This document shows positions 47,335 to 60,900 of a DNA stretch of 64,000 nucleotides, in pieces. This DNA is from Taenia hydatigena (Eukaryota; Platyhelminthes; Cestoda; Cyclophyllidea; Taeniidae). Position 1 is the first letter of the stretch, and every line of letters begins with the position of its first letter. The DNA lies in assembly GCA_036345935.2 (NCBI GenBank), contig JADWOT020000002.1:14274076-14338075 (forward strand), given 5' to 3'. The position numbers and the translations under genes are program-made. The notes under the pieces are model-generated. The model did no database searches. It was not told where the DNA came from and was given only the letters and a program-made list of their open reading frames with translations.

Positions 47335-48141
47335 GAACATGCTGTGAACGCATATGATCGAACATCGCTTCAAGCGTCGGACGTCCTGCATAGCATTCTA
47401 TACAGTAAAATCGTATTCCTGAATTTGCCATTCTTTGAGCTACAGCAATGTAAGATAAGACACAAATTTAGGAGGATGTAATAAGGAAGGCCAAAGCTAC
47501 GGTCAAAATGCAGCACACAGAGAGGATTTTGACCAAGGGTTAGCAGACGCTCACTCACAAATATGCGTTCCAATGAAGTGACTGAGAAGCATGGGGAAGC
47601 TAGCAAATCGAACGCGGCACGCATGGCATACATTGTGATCCCAGACTATTTCAAGGTTCAAAATAAGGTGTTTTGACAAATAAGAAAGCACACGACAAAA
47701 ATAAAGGAGAGACTTAGTAATTTTTCTTACATTTCTGATGCCACAAGAGCCTTCCATAGGACATGTAAGACGTTTGGCAAATTGGACAAGGCAATGCCAC
47801 GGTTACTAAAACGCGTCAAGCACACGTAAAATAAGGAGCCAATACTGGGATGCGACTCACCGAATTTGATTGCGCATTGCGCATCTCACCATTATTTAGA
47901 TTACAAAGGAGTTGTTTAACTCACTACAATTTATTTATGAATAAGCTGGTGCAAAATCAGTAGGCATAGGCACAAATACTTAGGCACAAACACAGCAGTT
48001 TCTTGTGCACATGCTCATTTGCACAGAAATACAGGCGCATGAAAAATGTGTCAACAAATGAAAGACGCCTACCATGATGCTGGCGAATTAAGTGTGCAAG
48101 GCCTGAGAGGACGTTTCTGAATAACAAACAGCACGGTGTGC
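47335..48141 (-). CDS. C2H2 zinc-finger protein gene, one finger per exon (partial)
   Basis: Three minus-strand exons are visible. 47418-47335 (84 bases) and 47645-47559 (87 bases) each encode one complete Cys-x2-Cys-x12-His-x4-His finger (Cys-Ile-Glu-Cys and Cys-His-Ala-Cys starts). Each is bounded by AG acceptors and GTAAGT or GTGAGT donors in phase 1 on both sides. 48141-48073 (69 bases) encodes the second half of a third finger. It has one clear Cys and a His-x4-His end with a GTAGGC donor in phase 1. Its first cysteine could be completed by the last base of the preceding exon, or be lost. A related upstream block lies at 48790-48600. The product is expected to be a nuclear DNA-binding protein by family. 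N- and C-termini are not found. Confidence 0.62.
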
Positions 48142-48860
48142 CTATGCAGACAACCATCTTAAGGAATGAAAATGACGAGTTGTTCGAAGTCTTGCAAAAG
48201 AGCTTGTGGTTAATTCAATGAGTGAGCAAGAGAACCTCCTGGATCTGTCCTCAATGTTACGTGCGAATAAAATGCAGGGGAGTAGTCGACGTTATGTGTT
48301 TGGCCGCAACTTTGCTCACTGTAGGCACGTGACTAAAATTCGTCCTACTTCAAGTGCCTGATTCCTCGTAATGTGCCTCAAATTGTCCATCAAGAAGGGC
48401 GTTATAGTGCACTGAGATTTTCGGAATTTGCATTTAGCATGCTTGACTCAACTCCATCACTTCTCAACAGTAAAGTGAAAATAATCCTTCTCTAGCCTGT
48501 AAAGCATTGGGATGAGTCAAGTGTTGTAAGCTGTGGTTAAAGTAATCCGAAATTTATGGCTGTTGTTTATGTTTACGAAGGATGTCTTTGCTTTATGCTC
48601 GTCGTAAACGAGCGCAACGTGTTGCACGCAGAATTCGGGCCCTTGACTGATTGTCACTTTCCATTTCTGGACTTGCACATAACGCTCTGGTTGTCCAGAA
48701 TATGAAATGTTCGTGCTGAGTCCTGCTTTCTGGTGGCCAGAGGAGAGTGCAAACGTGCATTCACGGCAACAAATATATAGCTTTCTTAGATAAAAGACTT
48801 TTAAACCATGGAAGCAAATCCCACGCTTCAAAGTTCAGGTTGCGTTGAGTAAACAATGAG
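47930..48860. repeat. Zinc-finger family duplication unit, best-kept copy
   Basis: It has similarity to 40400-41170 and 43080-43400 in the same orientation, covering the finger exon, its flanks and the upstream Trp-x-Val-Thr-x-Ser-Gln-Gly block (48790-48600, minus). The upstream block here reads openly for about 100 codons and contains a degenerate Cys-x2-Cys feature (Cys-Arg-Glu-Cys), possibly another eroded finger. Confidence 0.55.
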
Positions 48861-51800
48861 CTTTTTTGGCGAATGAGATGTGTATACGGAGAGGTAAAGC
48901 ATGTCTCACTTCATTAGACTGTTAGCAACTTAACCACTTAACTGACAACCCTATAGACGTGAAGCGTTAAAGTTGTATTCATCTTACATTATGGTGGGTC
49001 GGGGTAAAATATAGATAATTGGCGCCTCCAATGGCATCCATAGTGGACGTTACAGATGAGACAATTGCCAGATTGGCTGTAATTGAATTTACCTCTTTTC
49101 CTCTTCCCCACTTTCTTGCTTTCGAATATTTAGCCTTTCCTAGCCACTTGGTAATTTACTGCTTTACACTATTGATGGACGCCAAGTGTTAGATAGTTGT
49201 TCCTCCTTTCTGCTTAGAGGAGTAAATTTGACTTTGAAAAGAACGTGTGATATTGCCTTGTATTTATTTGTAGTCTGTATAAATGCTTGTGCTGGCCTTT
49301 GAATTGCATCGAAACTACATTTGATTTGTTGGATACACAAACGTTGACCTCAGCTGTGGTCAGTTCGTATAGAAATGCCAGCTTTTTGCCATGTTGCCGG
49401 TTGTTGATGAATTCAAGACTCTTCGTTTGCATCTTCGCCTCGCCTCTGTTGAGAATGTCTCTCTTTGGATTTACTGCACCTAAGGTCAACAACAACATAG
49501 TAAAACGAACGGCAAGCTATTTAAACCAAGTCCACCGCCTTGTGCGCTTATGCATGACAGTAGAGATTAGCCGCGATGATCGAATCACCTTCATTGTCTA
49601 ACGTCTTGTTGCTGTTTATGGCATTTCTCCAACAATTAACTCCTTAGGTCATTAGAAGATTGGTTAAAATGGGCTGTGTTTCTCTGCAAGAGGTCACTTT
49701 CCATCGTTCCATCAAATCCATTTCGGCATTGTAATTTGGAATATTTGAATTCGAGTGCCAGTGGGAGGAAATGCAGAGACTTGAAGAGAAGTGATGCTAT
49801 AGAGGCTTGTAAAAAGGTCATTCACGATCTGCCATTAAAAGACATTTATTGAATTGACCTTTACGTTAATAACCCAAGGAATGGCAACAGGCATATGACA
49901 ATCTTATTACAGAGCGACATACACCCGGCGGCATACATGAATACTTGGGATTTGCCAAGATTGTGGTTGCTGTTCGTGGCTTGCACTTTGCTTTAAAGGA
50001 AGCGGATGTGTGAGCATCCATTATTAAGTGTATTTTATTTGTTTACTTTGTGTATGTCCAGGAGTATAGCTTGGCGCGAAAGTGTGGTTAGGGATTTTTG
50101 GCTTGCTGCATTCATAGTTTCTGTATTGCTCGAATTCTGTTGTCCACTTTAGTCTGATACTAGTATCGACAATGTCCTTCTTGACGTAGATGACTTGTCG
50201 TGGTATGGTTAAGATTGCTTATTTTGATGGGTGCAGGTTTTTTTCAAATTAAGACAAAGGTTGAAGGTTCGAATTTGTTGGTTATGCGTCTCATTTGTAA
50301 CCTGTCGAACTGTTCCAGATGATTCGATGGTAGCGTTTTAGATTCTATGAGAATTGGTTTGGGAGGCCATAAAGTTGAGACGCGGAAATCTTAATCCTGC
50401 TTTTTAATGCTACAAGTACGGGCAAATCTGTTGGGAAGAACTGACAAATGATACAACAATTGTGGAATATAGTTCCCTGTGTCTTGATTTGGCTTATGGC
50501 GCATCAGTGAATTCAAAAATGTGAATTTTTAGTAATTCTAGCAGTTAAGCGTGGAGGTTTGCTTAAAAGAAAATGGTTTATGATGCCTCCCTTCCTATGG
50601 TCCAGCCCAGATAACTGTTGTGGACTTTGATGAAAAGTAAGGGCGAGCACTCACGTACTAACTTCGGGTAATAAACCTAGAGGTCTAAGTTTTTTTCGCT
50701 GGCTCTAAATGGGTTTTAATGCAACTCACACATCTTTTCATTGATTGTAAGAACATACTAATGAAAGTACTCTATTGTTAGGGTTAGAGGGGATGCATTA
50801 TGATTTAGTCATCAAAGTGCCAAAGCGTCAGCTTGTACCTGATTTCCTCTCTGCTATCTGATTTAAGCTTTTCATTGTGGGCATTTCATTTCGGTCTAGG
50901 TAGATCTCATGCGGTTGGTCAATGCTAAGACAGAGTTGGAAGTATTTCTTCATGAGAGCACTTTCTTCGTCTCCTATAAAGGCCTTCTCTCCCCGTTTCT
51001 CAGCTGCAAGGGTTAATGAGGACGTCTACTCTGTGCGATGCAGTCATTGGAGGGTTGAAAGAGTGTGTGCTCCTTCATCGTCCATTTTAACAGCGTGCAC
51101 TTCATTCGACGTTCTTTGCATGGGCAGTGAACCACAGTCTCATGGCAACGAGTACGTGCGTGGAAGCGAACAATCAAAAGACTGTTTTTTTGGTGGCACT
51201 ACGGGTGTCAAATGCTCGACCCCTTTCTCATCGCCTTGCTGGGTCGTAGGTGCAGCTGATGTTTTGATGACTGTCGCCCAGTGGTAGCTACAGTAAGTGT
51301 TCGCCCCCTCCCCCTCTGCACCAACGTAACACATTTGGTGTCCTTACTTTTTAAATAGGCTCGACGTCAATTTTATGATGTTGTTTCCCTACCGGTTTGT
51401 AATAACTGGCTGAATTTAAGGCAGCAAAGTAGGCGTGGGAGCTTTTTTGGTGAGGAAATGCACTTGTTCTTTGTGAACAAGTTCTTGATGTCGATTGAAT
51501 AATGAAGCACGTGGGCTGTGGTAAACCTGTTGTAGTAGAGGTGGGTGGAGTCATTTTGCGTGTGCCACTCATCTCTTTTCTATAGTGTGCTGTATGGTTC
51601 GCTTATTCAGACGCGTTTTCGATAGTGGGTGTTTCTTGAGCCAAACGGAAGCGAGCCGATGCAACGCGTGGGGTTGTAGTGTTCTCTGCTCTTCAAAACC
51701 TCTGTGACTTATTCTTTTCTGCCTCATGATTCTTTCCACTTCGTTGGAACTTTTGGACTTTTGTACACTTGACATTTGGACTTTATTTTTCTTGGTTGTT

Positions 51801-52476
51801 CATAATCTCGTCCTTGGCAAGAGAAATGAAAGCAGAAGAACGATTATTGAAAGTGGATTTTATTCGCTACTAATATCAAGTTGATACATTAAATTGATAC
51901 TTCTCTCTGACTACTGATTGCCGTGTGGTTCGGCCTAGGTGTTTACTCCGACATGAAGACGGCAGCGGGATTTGTCCTTTACATGCCAAAAGAAGTGAGT
52001 TTTTATGTGCTGGAGGCGCAGCTCCTCTTAGTCGTCATGAGTCCTTAGTGTGGGGTTAGAAGTTGGTCTCGTGTGTTTACAGAAAAGCGTTGTTGAATGA
52101 ATTGATGTGAGCGAATCGGAGTGCTCCTGACGTTCATTTGTTTCCACTCTGTATTACCAAGACTGAAATAAAGGCTCTGCGTTCGACTGGCACGCGGTGA
52201 GGAAGTTAAGTGCAAACGTTGGGTTAGTCTATGCCTTAAGTTTAGCAGTGTCTGCGTGATGCGATTCCTATACGGCTGAGGATTCCTTCATGCTGCTTAA
52301 CTTGCGAATGCTAAATTGTTGATAGTTTTCGGTTGTTATGCTCGGTTTTAAGTTCACAACCACTCTTTGTTACCTCATTGCAAGATATTTTCATCCGCTC
52401 AGCTGCTTTCACATAGCGGCTCTATACTCCGTTAACCATTCACCTTTGCCTCACCATGACCCTGCTTTTCCTACAG
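48861..52476. other. No gene supported
   Basis: Opposed frames at 49214-49498 (minus) and 49287-49601 (plus), and longer frames at 50922-51287 (plus), 51351-51572 and 51569-51775 (minus), have no recognised domain. The last two are adjacent, Ser/Thr/Arg-rich, and could be parts of one minus-strand gene, but no splice pair was convincing. Confidence 0.3.
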
Positions 52477-54540
52477 ACAAGGAATGCGATGCGGCAAAGG
52501 CAGTGATTGGCAGCCACTTGTTGGACCTACACCTCTCAGCCACTCCATCCTCTTGCTGCAGCACCGTCATCGAGACCACGAAGCCGGAGATCGCTGACGG
52601 TCTCCTCAACAGCTCAGTCTCCTCCGCCTGTATCCTACTCACCATCTACGCAGACAGGTTATAAAGGTTTACGACCAGTGTGTCTTCGGCGTCTTGCTGC
52701 ATGTCTAGGCCATCAAATTCCTCGCTGCAGTGGTAACTCTTACCCGCTAACTCTCCACTTCTGCGCACTCTTTTTGTTTGAAGTGGAGCGGATTCATGCC
52801 ACCATTAATGAGTTGTCAGTTGTTGCTGCACCTGAAAATGAAATCACTGCAACTGATGGCTCTGATAATATCACTGCTTCCTCGTTGCCTGTCCTTGAGG
52901 TTATGGATTTGGTTGCACGGGCTGTGGAAGTGGCAAAACCTGACGAACATGTGGTTCTCGCTGTTCGTCGATGCCCTGCAGGAAGGAAAAAAAGGGAGTC
53001 GGAGACTATTGCTTTGTCCGAAGTGTAAGTTTCCCTTTCCTATGCCATGTACTGATCGAATCAAATTAGGCATTTTTTTGGCTAATCGGTAGTCATTTAA
53101 ATTTAAACATTTGGTTTTACTGCTTTCTTCAAGATGGTTGAAAGCTGCTGAAGATTCTTACCAGCTGACTATTACCTCGATGTAGTTTCGGATTTCACCG
53201 CGCATGAGTTACTCCTTCGCAAAATTAGTGGGCCTTGATGACTAAGACTCCAAAATGTCGGGACCGGTGCCTGATTGTCGAATATGAATGGACGATTGTA
53301 TTGTACAACGAACTCGTGTTTAGACAACTCAGTCGGGTGACTTAAATAGTCAGAATCTATCGGTTCTCGATTGATCACTTTGAATTGCACTTGTTCCTAT
53401 TTTGTGCCGCAGTTGTGATGCAACCTGTTACTAAAATTCGTCAACCCTAATGTAAGCTGTTTTGTCGTTTTGAAATGCCTGTAATGCGTTTGAGTGGTTA
53501 AAGTGAGGCAATATTTCTTCGCTTATCACCCACGCTTTTGCTGTTACCAAGTCGTAGGCTGCTTGATGATGTATTGGATGATCGAAAGAGTTCGTACGGT
53601 TTTCGGTGGGACCTGTTAGAGCACGTTGTATGGATGTGGTGGTGTCTGCTGCTGCCTCTTTGACGGCTGCTACCCTCTGGTTGAAAGCGATCGGGATGTG
53701 GCATACCTCTTTTGGCTGATGTCATGCAAGACTGATGTGTGAGCAGCGATGCGGCAGATGGCTAATCACCCCTACGCCATCATCGAAGTGGCTGTCGTGG
53801 TGGTGATGGTGGATGCTGAGCACATGACTGCCATTCGCATGCCAGAGGGTAGGATTGATGGGCCATGTATTTGTTGCTCCTGCATCTCCACGCCCGTGTA
53901 GGGTGATTCTCTGACTGAGCGACTGGGTGAGAGAGAAGCTACGATTGCTCAGGATGGAAAATTGCATCACTGTTTTCTTCTAAACGGTCCTCTTACAGGT
54001 CTGGGGTGCACACCACTCTATCCTGAAAAGAGTGTGCTTTGTTCATATTGATGGTGGAATGAAGACGCAGTTGTTGAGAATGAATCGTTCGCTTACGAAG
54101 ACCGAACGTTGGTGATGCCTTCGATGTGTGTACTTGATGGGATTTCGGTGCAACTGTGGGGATGTTTGAGAGAAACTTCTTAGGACCAGTCATCGGTGGA
54201 AGGGAAATGCTACGTCTAGAGGGCGATTTTAGGACCGTTCTTCACTACTGCAATACTTGTCCATGAGAAGGCGCATGAACGAGATTTTGGGGAGATTAGA
54301 GAAGATCCGACTTATAATGTGCACTACTGAAGCATGTGCCTTTTATGCATCATAGGAACCAGGCGGGGTGCAGATGCAGATGCATCGGTGGAGGATGATG
54401 GAGCCTCAGTGGTGGTGGCTACGGTGCGTAGAGAACTGGCGTCATCGTACGCTTAGTCGTCGGAGGTGCTGGAAGCCGTCATTCGGACTGCCTCGATGGT
54501 ACAGGAATTGAGGCTGGCAGAGACGGGATCGGAGCCTTAA
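52477..54540 (+). CDS. Fragments of a candidate plus-strand gene, unrecognised
   Basis: Four blocks look coding. 52477-52657 follows a good CTACAG acceptor and is Ala/Ser/Leu-rich. 52784-53024 follows a TTTGAAG acceptor, contains Glu-Arg-Ile-His and a Val-Ala-Arg-Ala-Val-Glu-Val-Ala stretch, and ends at GTAAGT. About 53745-53850 is a Val-rich block with Asp-Ala-Glu-His, ending near GTAGGA. 54356-54540 follows CATCATAG and holds an Asp-Ala-Asp-Ala start and Val-Val-Val-Ala-Thr-Val-Arg, but has a TAG in the middle. Composition is alike across the blocks, with many GTG and GCT codons. The phases of neighbouring blocks do not match with the borders I chose, so exons are missing, mis-set or broken. 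The 173-codon frame from 52507 is partly a shadow of the first block. Confidence 0.3.
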
Positions 54541-57500
54541 TCAAGTACAGGTTATCGCCATGGAATTAGAGGCGAGGGTGGCTGAGTTCCTAGTTATGCC
54601 TGTCGTCCTATGTCACCTACTTTTGTAAGCTTTTACTGCTCTCCTATTTGCCAATTCATAATACAAAGTACTCAGCCACTTCATATCAATTTGTATCGCG
54701 TGTTTACCTAGCCATCCATCATTTGTCTTTCATCGTTTTATTTTCTTCATTCGCTCCTTACTTTTGTATTCAACTCAACAATTGTGTTTTATATGCTCGA
54801 TGTCGCGCCAATTCTTTTGATCAAGTCATTTGGTGAATCTAGTTTTAAGTTTGCGGGCAGAGCTCTTGAATTAGTCGCTTGTTTTGAGAGTGCCCTAAGA
54901 TTTGCACTCGCGCTTACGTGCACAGCGTCTCCATCGGCGAGCACATGGTTGAGGTGTAGAGGTGTTAAGGTGATTGAGGTTGGAAGGGGTTGATTTGTTC
55001 TAAGTATGCATAAGCACCACAAACCCAGTCGACTGTGATGCAGCTGTCTAGTCTCTTGTGGCTATAAATGGGTTTGTCCCATTTGTAGACACTGAGCGCC
55101 CGTCTGGGAGAGTCGGTGGGCAATCGTCTGCACGTTCAATGTATGCTCACCACTTGAGGGAGTGATTTGGATGAAAAGGCAAAGATGAATGCGTTTTATG
55201 TGAAGGGGGGAGGGTGAGAGGTCAGTGCATGTAGCATTCTCTTCCTGTACGCGCACGTAATGACGATGAAAATGGTGACGTAGCAGCACTGGACTCTTCT
55301 TGAAGTGACTGAATCGGAACTCGTAACTGATAAAACACAACCTTTTCTTCACTCCTTGGATCCTGTTTGTTTTCACCCATCGTTTGTGTCAAACTCAGTC
55401 TAAAGTTGGGTTGACCTTGACAGAGACTGAAAAGCGGTTCGATTGCCTTCTCGTGTTGATCTCTTTGCCTCTATATAGCCTCGCTACATTCCTCTGTTCT
55501 TTGTGTGTTGAGAGCTTACGACTAGCCTGTGCTTGCCACAATGTGCCTACAATTTGTCATACATCGGCCAGTTTTGGCCTACTGTGGAGGATTTGTGCAT
55601 TGTATTCTCAGGAAGCAATTGCCATCGTTGTCTCTCAGTGGTCACTCTATAATGCCTGATCGTTGCAGTTTGTCGAGGCTACCATGTTTCATTTTCAATT
55701 CGAAAACGTTTGTTAAGGTGTTGTTTTCGTTGTCGTTGTGGTCTGTGGCAGAGTAGCCAATCAACTATGTTTTGCATCTTCGGGGTTCAGCCGTTTGTTA
55801 ATTTCAGCCTCATCTTGTGGCCATAGTGGTTTGTGGAGGCGAACCTGCAAATGCTTTCTGATCTTTATCAAATCACTGATAGATGCAAAGGTGGTGTTGG
55901 AAAGGCTGTTATTACTCGAGTGCTTTTCGAGGGCATAAATGGCACTGCAGGTTTCACCACTGCGGCGGCTGACGATGGCTGTGGTAGGGGAGACGAGATC
56001 ATACAGGAGAAGGTCTGCAAGTGTCCTGAGCCTAAATGAATGACACTTGATCGAGAGGGAAGGTTGATGAAGGGTGTAGAGTCGATGTCAGATTCAATAA
56101 AGTAGACAAGGTGATTGAAGATGATTGTGATGGAGAGTAGGAGAGGAGCGAAGAGAATCTTAGATCCGTCGAAAGGTTGCAAAAGGGAAGACAGCTGATT
56201 GTGGCGAAAAGTGCAAGGATTGGTAGATTGGAACTGTCGGCTCTTTTTTACCACGCGAAGGCCGCTCTAGCTGCTGCTGGTGGAGACGCTTGACCATTGT
56301 GAGACTGCCCAACGAGACGGGGCTGCGCCTACGCGCCTTTCCATTCAGGCATCCCTGGCATTCGCCTAAACGTCCATTTATTGAGGACGCAGCCCATCTC
56401 CCTCGAATCTGCGTATCCATTTACTCGTGCCATTTGTTCACTCATTCACTTTGACTACTTCCATTCGTGCGTTTCTTTAGCGTCGATTCACCTTCAGAAG
56501 CAGAGTCAACATCGCATTCCTGCTTGAAAGTGCTTTCTTCATTCGGTAAAAAGGCTTGCCAAATCTACTAGGAGGGTTGTTATGGGCATAGGAGGGAAGG
56601 AAGGAAGGGAACGAAGTCAACGTTGAAGCAGGCGGTAGGGCAGAGGATGGTACCTTTTCGATGGCGGATCGTGGTGGGGGGGAGGGGATGGAGGGGAGTG
56701 AGGTCCTCCAGTTCCATCTGTTCCGCGGCTGCGCCCACCAACACTTCATTTCATCGTGGTATCAGCAAAAGGCGAAACCCAGGTATGCCTTCCTCTCGAC
56801 CTGTAGCCATTAGCAACCATCTCAACTTGCAGCTGTTTATGTCGCTGTGGGTGCAGTTAGATGGACGCCTTGATAGAGGTACTGACGGATCTGTGTGTGT
56901 GTGTTCCAGCTTTGTAGTACGTAGCTGAACTCAGTACTTATGGCCCATTGGAGATTTGCAGAGTTTATGGGTGAAGGAGAGGACGGTTGAGAACTTGTGC
57001 GTTTGCTGTGGAGGTTGATGATATCGATCCTGGCATTTGCGGTTCTGTTTGTCATTGGATTCTAGCACTCAATTAGATTTTCTTTGGATGGGTTCATTGC
57101 TGACAATGCTTACATTTACTACTGTTCCGGATTCATGTACTTATCTTGCCTCCTTCCACCAGTTTTGTTGTGCTTTACGATGCATCAGTTTTCACGTCCA
57201 CTTAGTCGCTGTGCTACTGGTGAGTTTGTAAGCAGCCAGGACTAAGGATTCTTTGGCGCATCTGTTAGTAGACGAGTTCGAATGCTTAAGAGACACGTAA
57301 AATATTACTGCTTTGAGTTGTGGACGTTTGAAAAATTGGTTGACTGTCAATTGTTCGCCAATTTTCCACCGTACAATGCAGATGCGCATCGAGAAGAAGT
57401 TATCCTTTAAGGGCGGATTCTGTTTAAGGCATAGGTGTTGATCATCCATTGTAAGCACCTGCGACAAATGGGTTTTGGGAAGAGGAGGTGATTAATCGAA

Positions 57501-57956
57501 AGGAAGGATCAGTGTCTGACATCAAAATGAGTCCAGATTATTCCAACGCAAACGTGACAATGCATTTAACAAATGATTCGAAACAAGATGACGGAAGAAC
57601 TGTGCGAATTTATGTAATTAAGGTCGAACACGGATGTGCATTGCATAACACTGGGCTGGAAGAAGCACAGTCACTACAGCTCGAGATGTGGTTAGCCTTA
57701 ACAGGTACCACATCTGGTGAGACGCACTGAATAAACTTCAGAATAAGCAGTTTCGGTAGTGACGATGGGCTCATCGGTTGCCTTCGCATGACCACTTCTC
57801 CATCAATTTGTACATAATGCGTAAGATTGTGGGAATGGATGTCACTCAAAATGTGTGCAAGTCCTGTACTTCCCAACTCGAATTATGCTGCTCATTGTTA
57901 ATTGCTTTGGGGCAAGAACATGTCCAACGAATTTACGCAGCATGTGTCGAAGAATC
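54541..57956. other. Unresolved; several open frames, none assigned
   Basis: The more protein-like frames are minus 55022-54789 (a possible terminal exon), minus 56420-56160 (Met start, basic, reaching a GTAAAA donor), minus 56749-56477 (Pro/Ser-rich, reaching a GTGAAT donor) and plus 57488-57730 (Asn/Thr/Val-rich, before unit B). None shows a family signature and I could not chain them. Confidence 0.3.
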
Positions 57957-60900
57957 GGTGATTTCATTACTGCGAGGCTGAATGTGGGTCAGGTAGACAC
58001 TGGCATAGCTTGTTGATGCAAGGGATGAGTACTCGCTTTTTACTTTTACTTCCCCTTATGTGATATTTTCCGTATTTGATGGAGTTCCACAGACAAGATG
58101 AAAGTGAGTAATAGCTCTCCTTTAGACGACAATATCCTCTGACAAATCCAATGAGAGCTCTTACCCTCACTTCAAGGACACAAAGCTAGCCATTCAAGCT
58201 GTCCGTCCTTAACCTACCAGTATGGCACCTACGATGCTGATAAAAGCGCTTTGACCTATGTTCTACACGACTATAATCCATGTTCTATCCTTAGTCAGTA
58301 GAAGAGTAGAGTCAAGCTGGGCTGTGTCCACTGCCACTCTCATATGGGTTAAAATGTTTAAGCCGTAGCATTGTCATTTGATGGAGAGGACAGTCATGTC
58401 ACCGTTTATTCATCAATCACAGACTGCGATTTCATGAGACAGAGTAAAAGCAATAGAAGGAGGGAGGAAAGACTAAGTTGATGCGTCTCTTCCACAAGAC
58501 TCCATACCTACGCATTGAAGGTGATGTAAAAGAATTGCTTGTGAGGATGCTCGCGAATAAGTCACTTGGGTGCTTCAAGACAGCGCTTACAAGGAGAAGA
58601 GTCAGAGGAGATGAATGTCAGGCCTTTATTGTCATTAGTGGTTAGTAATCAAACAGGTGGTGCTATAGGGTTTTGATCCAAGTGCAAGTATCACTGAATG
58701 GGGAGGATTTATTTTTGCAAATCTTATCCCGTCTCCGGCACTGTCCTCTCGCATGATATGCACTGAAGTTTGCTTAAAATGTGTGACGAGATCGCACCCG
58801 CCTCCGAGGTCCGAAGAGGGATGCTTATAATCCGACCTCAATTGGTGCAGCGGTGTCCACAAAGACCTCCACCTCGGCATCGTAATAAGGTGACACCAGA
58901 TCAGACATAATCAGTAAGGAGAATAAGAGCTGTGGTAAAAAATAGCCTAGCGAAGAAAGTCTGTCATGTTACCATCACCGTTTGAGTGCGAGGAGCCTCA
59001 GGCGCCATCGAACTGGTAAGTGCAAACATTCAGTGGCGTCAGTGAGTTAAAAAGCTAGACTGAAAAGACGTCTCTCCTCATTCACGTGTCCGCATTCTGC
59101 TACTATTGGCGTAATAGCATGTGTTTCATCGCGGAAATCTCCTCATCGTGCGGAATCGCTGACTCACGTCGTAGGCTGCGAAGTGGATGAATAAGAGCCA
59201 AAAGCAGTTGTCAGGGAGAAAGTGAAAGACATATTTGTCTATCAATTGTAATGACCTAGCAGTGGAAGTGCTGCTGCTGTTGCTTGCCCCTTTCTTGCCT
59301 TCCTATTCCCACCACTCAGTTAATAGCCTCTACGAGAAGGCTTGTTCAAGCCACCACTGGATGGGTGAGTAGCCTGTGCTCTTTTCAGCAGACGCCTCGT
59401 TGCTGACTCATCCGCCTTTGGTGGTTGGTCAATGGTTGATGGATCAATTCAATCGATAAGACCACCTGCTGTGCATTCGTTGCGTATTGGTTGTCTACCT
59501 GGCCGATCGGCTCATTTACCAATTTATTCGATCCACGACGAGTTGGGCTGTGAACAATCTCACGGAGGGTGAGTGGAAAATGATTTTAGTATTTACCCAA
59601 GATTATGTTATGTAGGGCTGTCGATTGTTGTAAAAAATATGCTAATTATTGTAATGCATCGCCGTCGAATGCAATATTATTATTACAGGTCGGTGTATGA
59701 GTGTCTTAACTCATCTACGATGTTTTATTGCGAAACGATTTCGTATCCATTCAGCTTATTTTGCATGCCACTTTCTATTGGTCCACTCCACCCATGATCG
59801 TTTCATGTCCACAGAGGAAATTGGCTGATATTGTAAGCGAATATAGCTGAGAGGGATATTGCTGATCTTTATGTTAGATTTGTACAGTAGGCAAATCTAG
59901 CATTCGTTCGGCTATGTTTGCCCAAGGGATCGCAATTGTAAGGTACAGCGTTGAAAAATCCAAGTCACGACATGTGGGGGACCAAATCATGAGAAGGCAG
60001 AGCGTGGCAATGATTGCCACATTAACACGTAGCAGTCCATACCCAATTCTAGTGAAGAATGGTTTCCAATAGGTAAGGTAGTGGATCTGTCAGTCCAACG
60101 CACGTCAGCGTCAGTCAAGATGGCCAGTTTTTGGCGATATCACCGACAGCTAGTCAACGCTACCACTGGAGACGTCTTTTGAGATAGTACTCCTATTGCA
60201 CTTCCACAAATGTACTTTATCATGGCGTCCCTGCAAGCACATTAGAGCACACCGACAAAAGAGCTGCAAGAGAGTTGAATTGGTTCATTGGCAATTATGT
60301 TTCTGATTCGCCATCACTTCACCATCATCCTATCCGTCCGTCCGCTTTCCTTGGCCTAATTTTATCGTCTGTTGCTCTTTTCCTTCATTCAGATTGAGGT
60401 GGGCACTTTGATGCCGTGCAGGAAAGAGTCTGAATTCCCAAGAGGTAACCAGCTTAAGGAGAAGCGTGGGAAAAAGAAGTCGAGTATAGACAATCTGGAT
60501 AGGGCGACGCATTTTGATCGAAGCACATTGGCATTGTCCCATTTGCATGCACCATAATGCAGGAAAGTGGCTTAAGGTGGAAAAGCACAAATGCAGGTGA
60601 TGCTTGTCCTTGCAAAAGCACCAACAAGGAATAATGTGCAAAGCTCACACCAGTCGGCGGCGTTGGGAGCCAGTCACCACGCAGCACGTGCAAGTAATTG
60701 ATTCACACATTGGAAGAGGTCAATCATACTCGCACACCCAACCCTCGGACATGTTCTACTGCGCACTGCTTCGATTCATTTTGCTTCAATGCATCGCTCT
60801 AGCCATTCAGTTCTTCGTCAGTGTCTCCGTCCTACTTCGTTTTCTACCTATCTCCTGTCTTCTTTTTGTTCTCCGCCCTCGTTTCTTCGTCAGCTCCAAC

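Noticed and set aside
52507..53028. Single 173-codon plus-strand gene
   Set aside because: Its first half overlaps a better-bounded block in another frame (52477-52657). Only the part from 52784 looks coding, so it is not one continuous gene.
56477..56749. Myosin-like loop (Pro-Ser-Arg-Phe-Gly-Lys) in a minus-strand frame
   Set aside because: The match is six residues in a Pro/Ser-rich frame with no other myosin feature around it.
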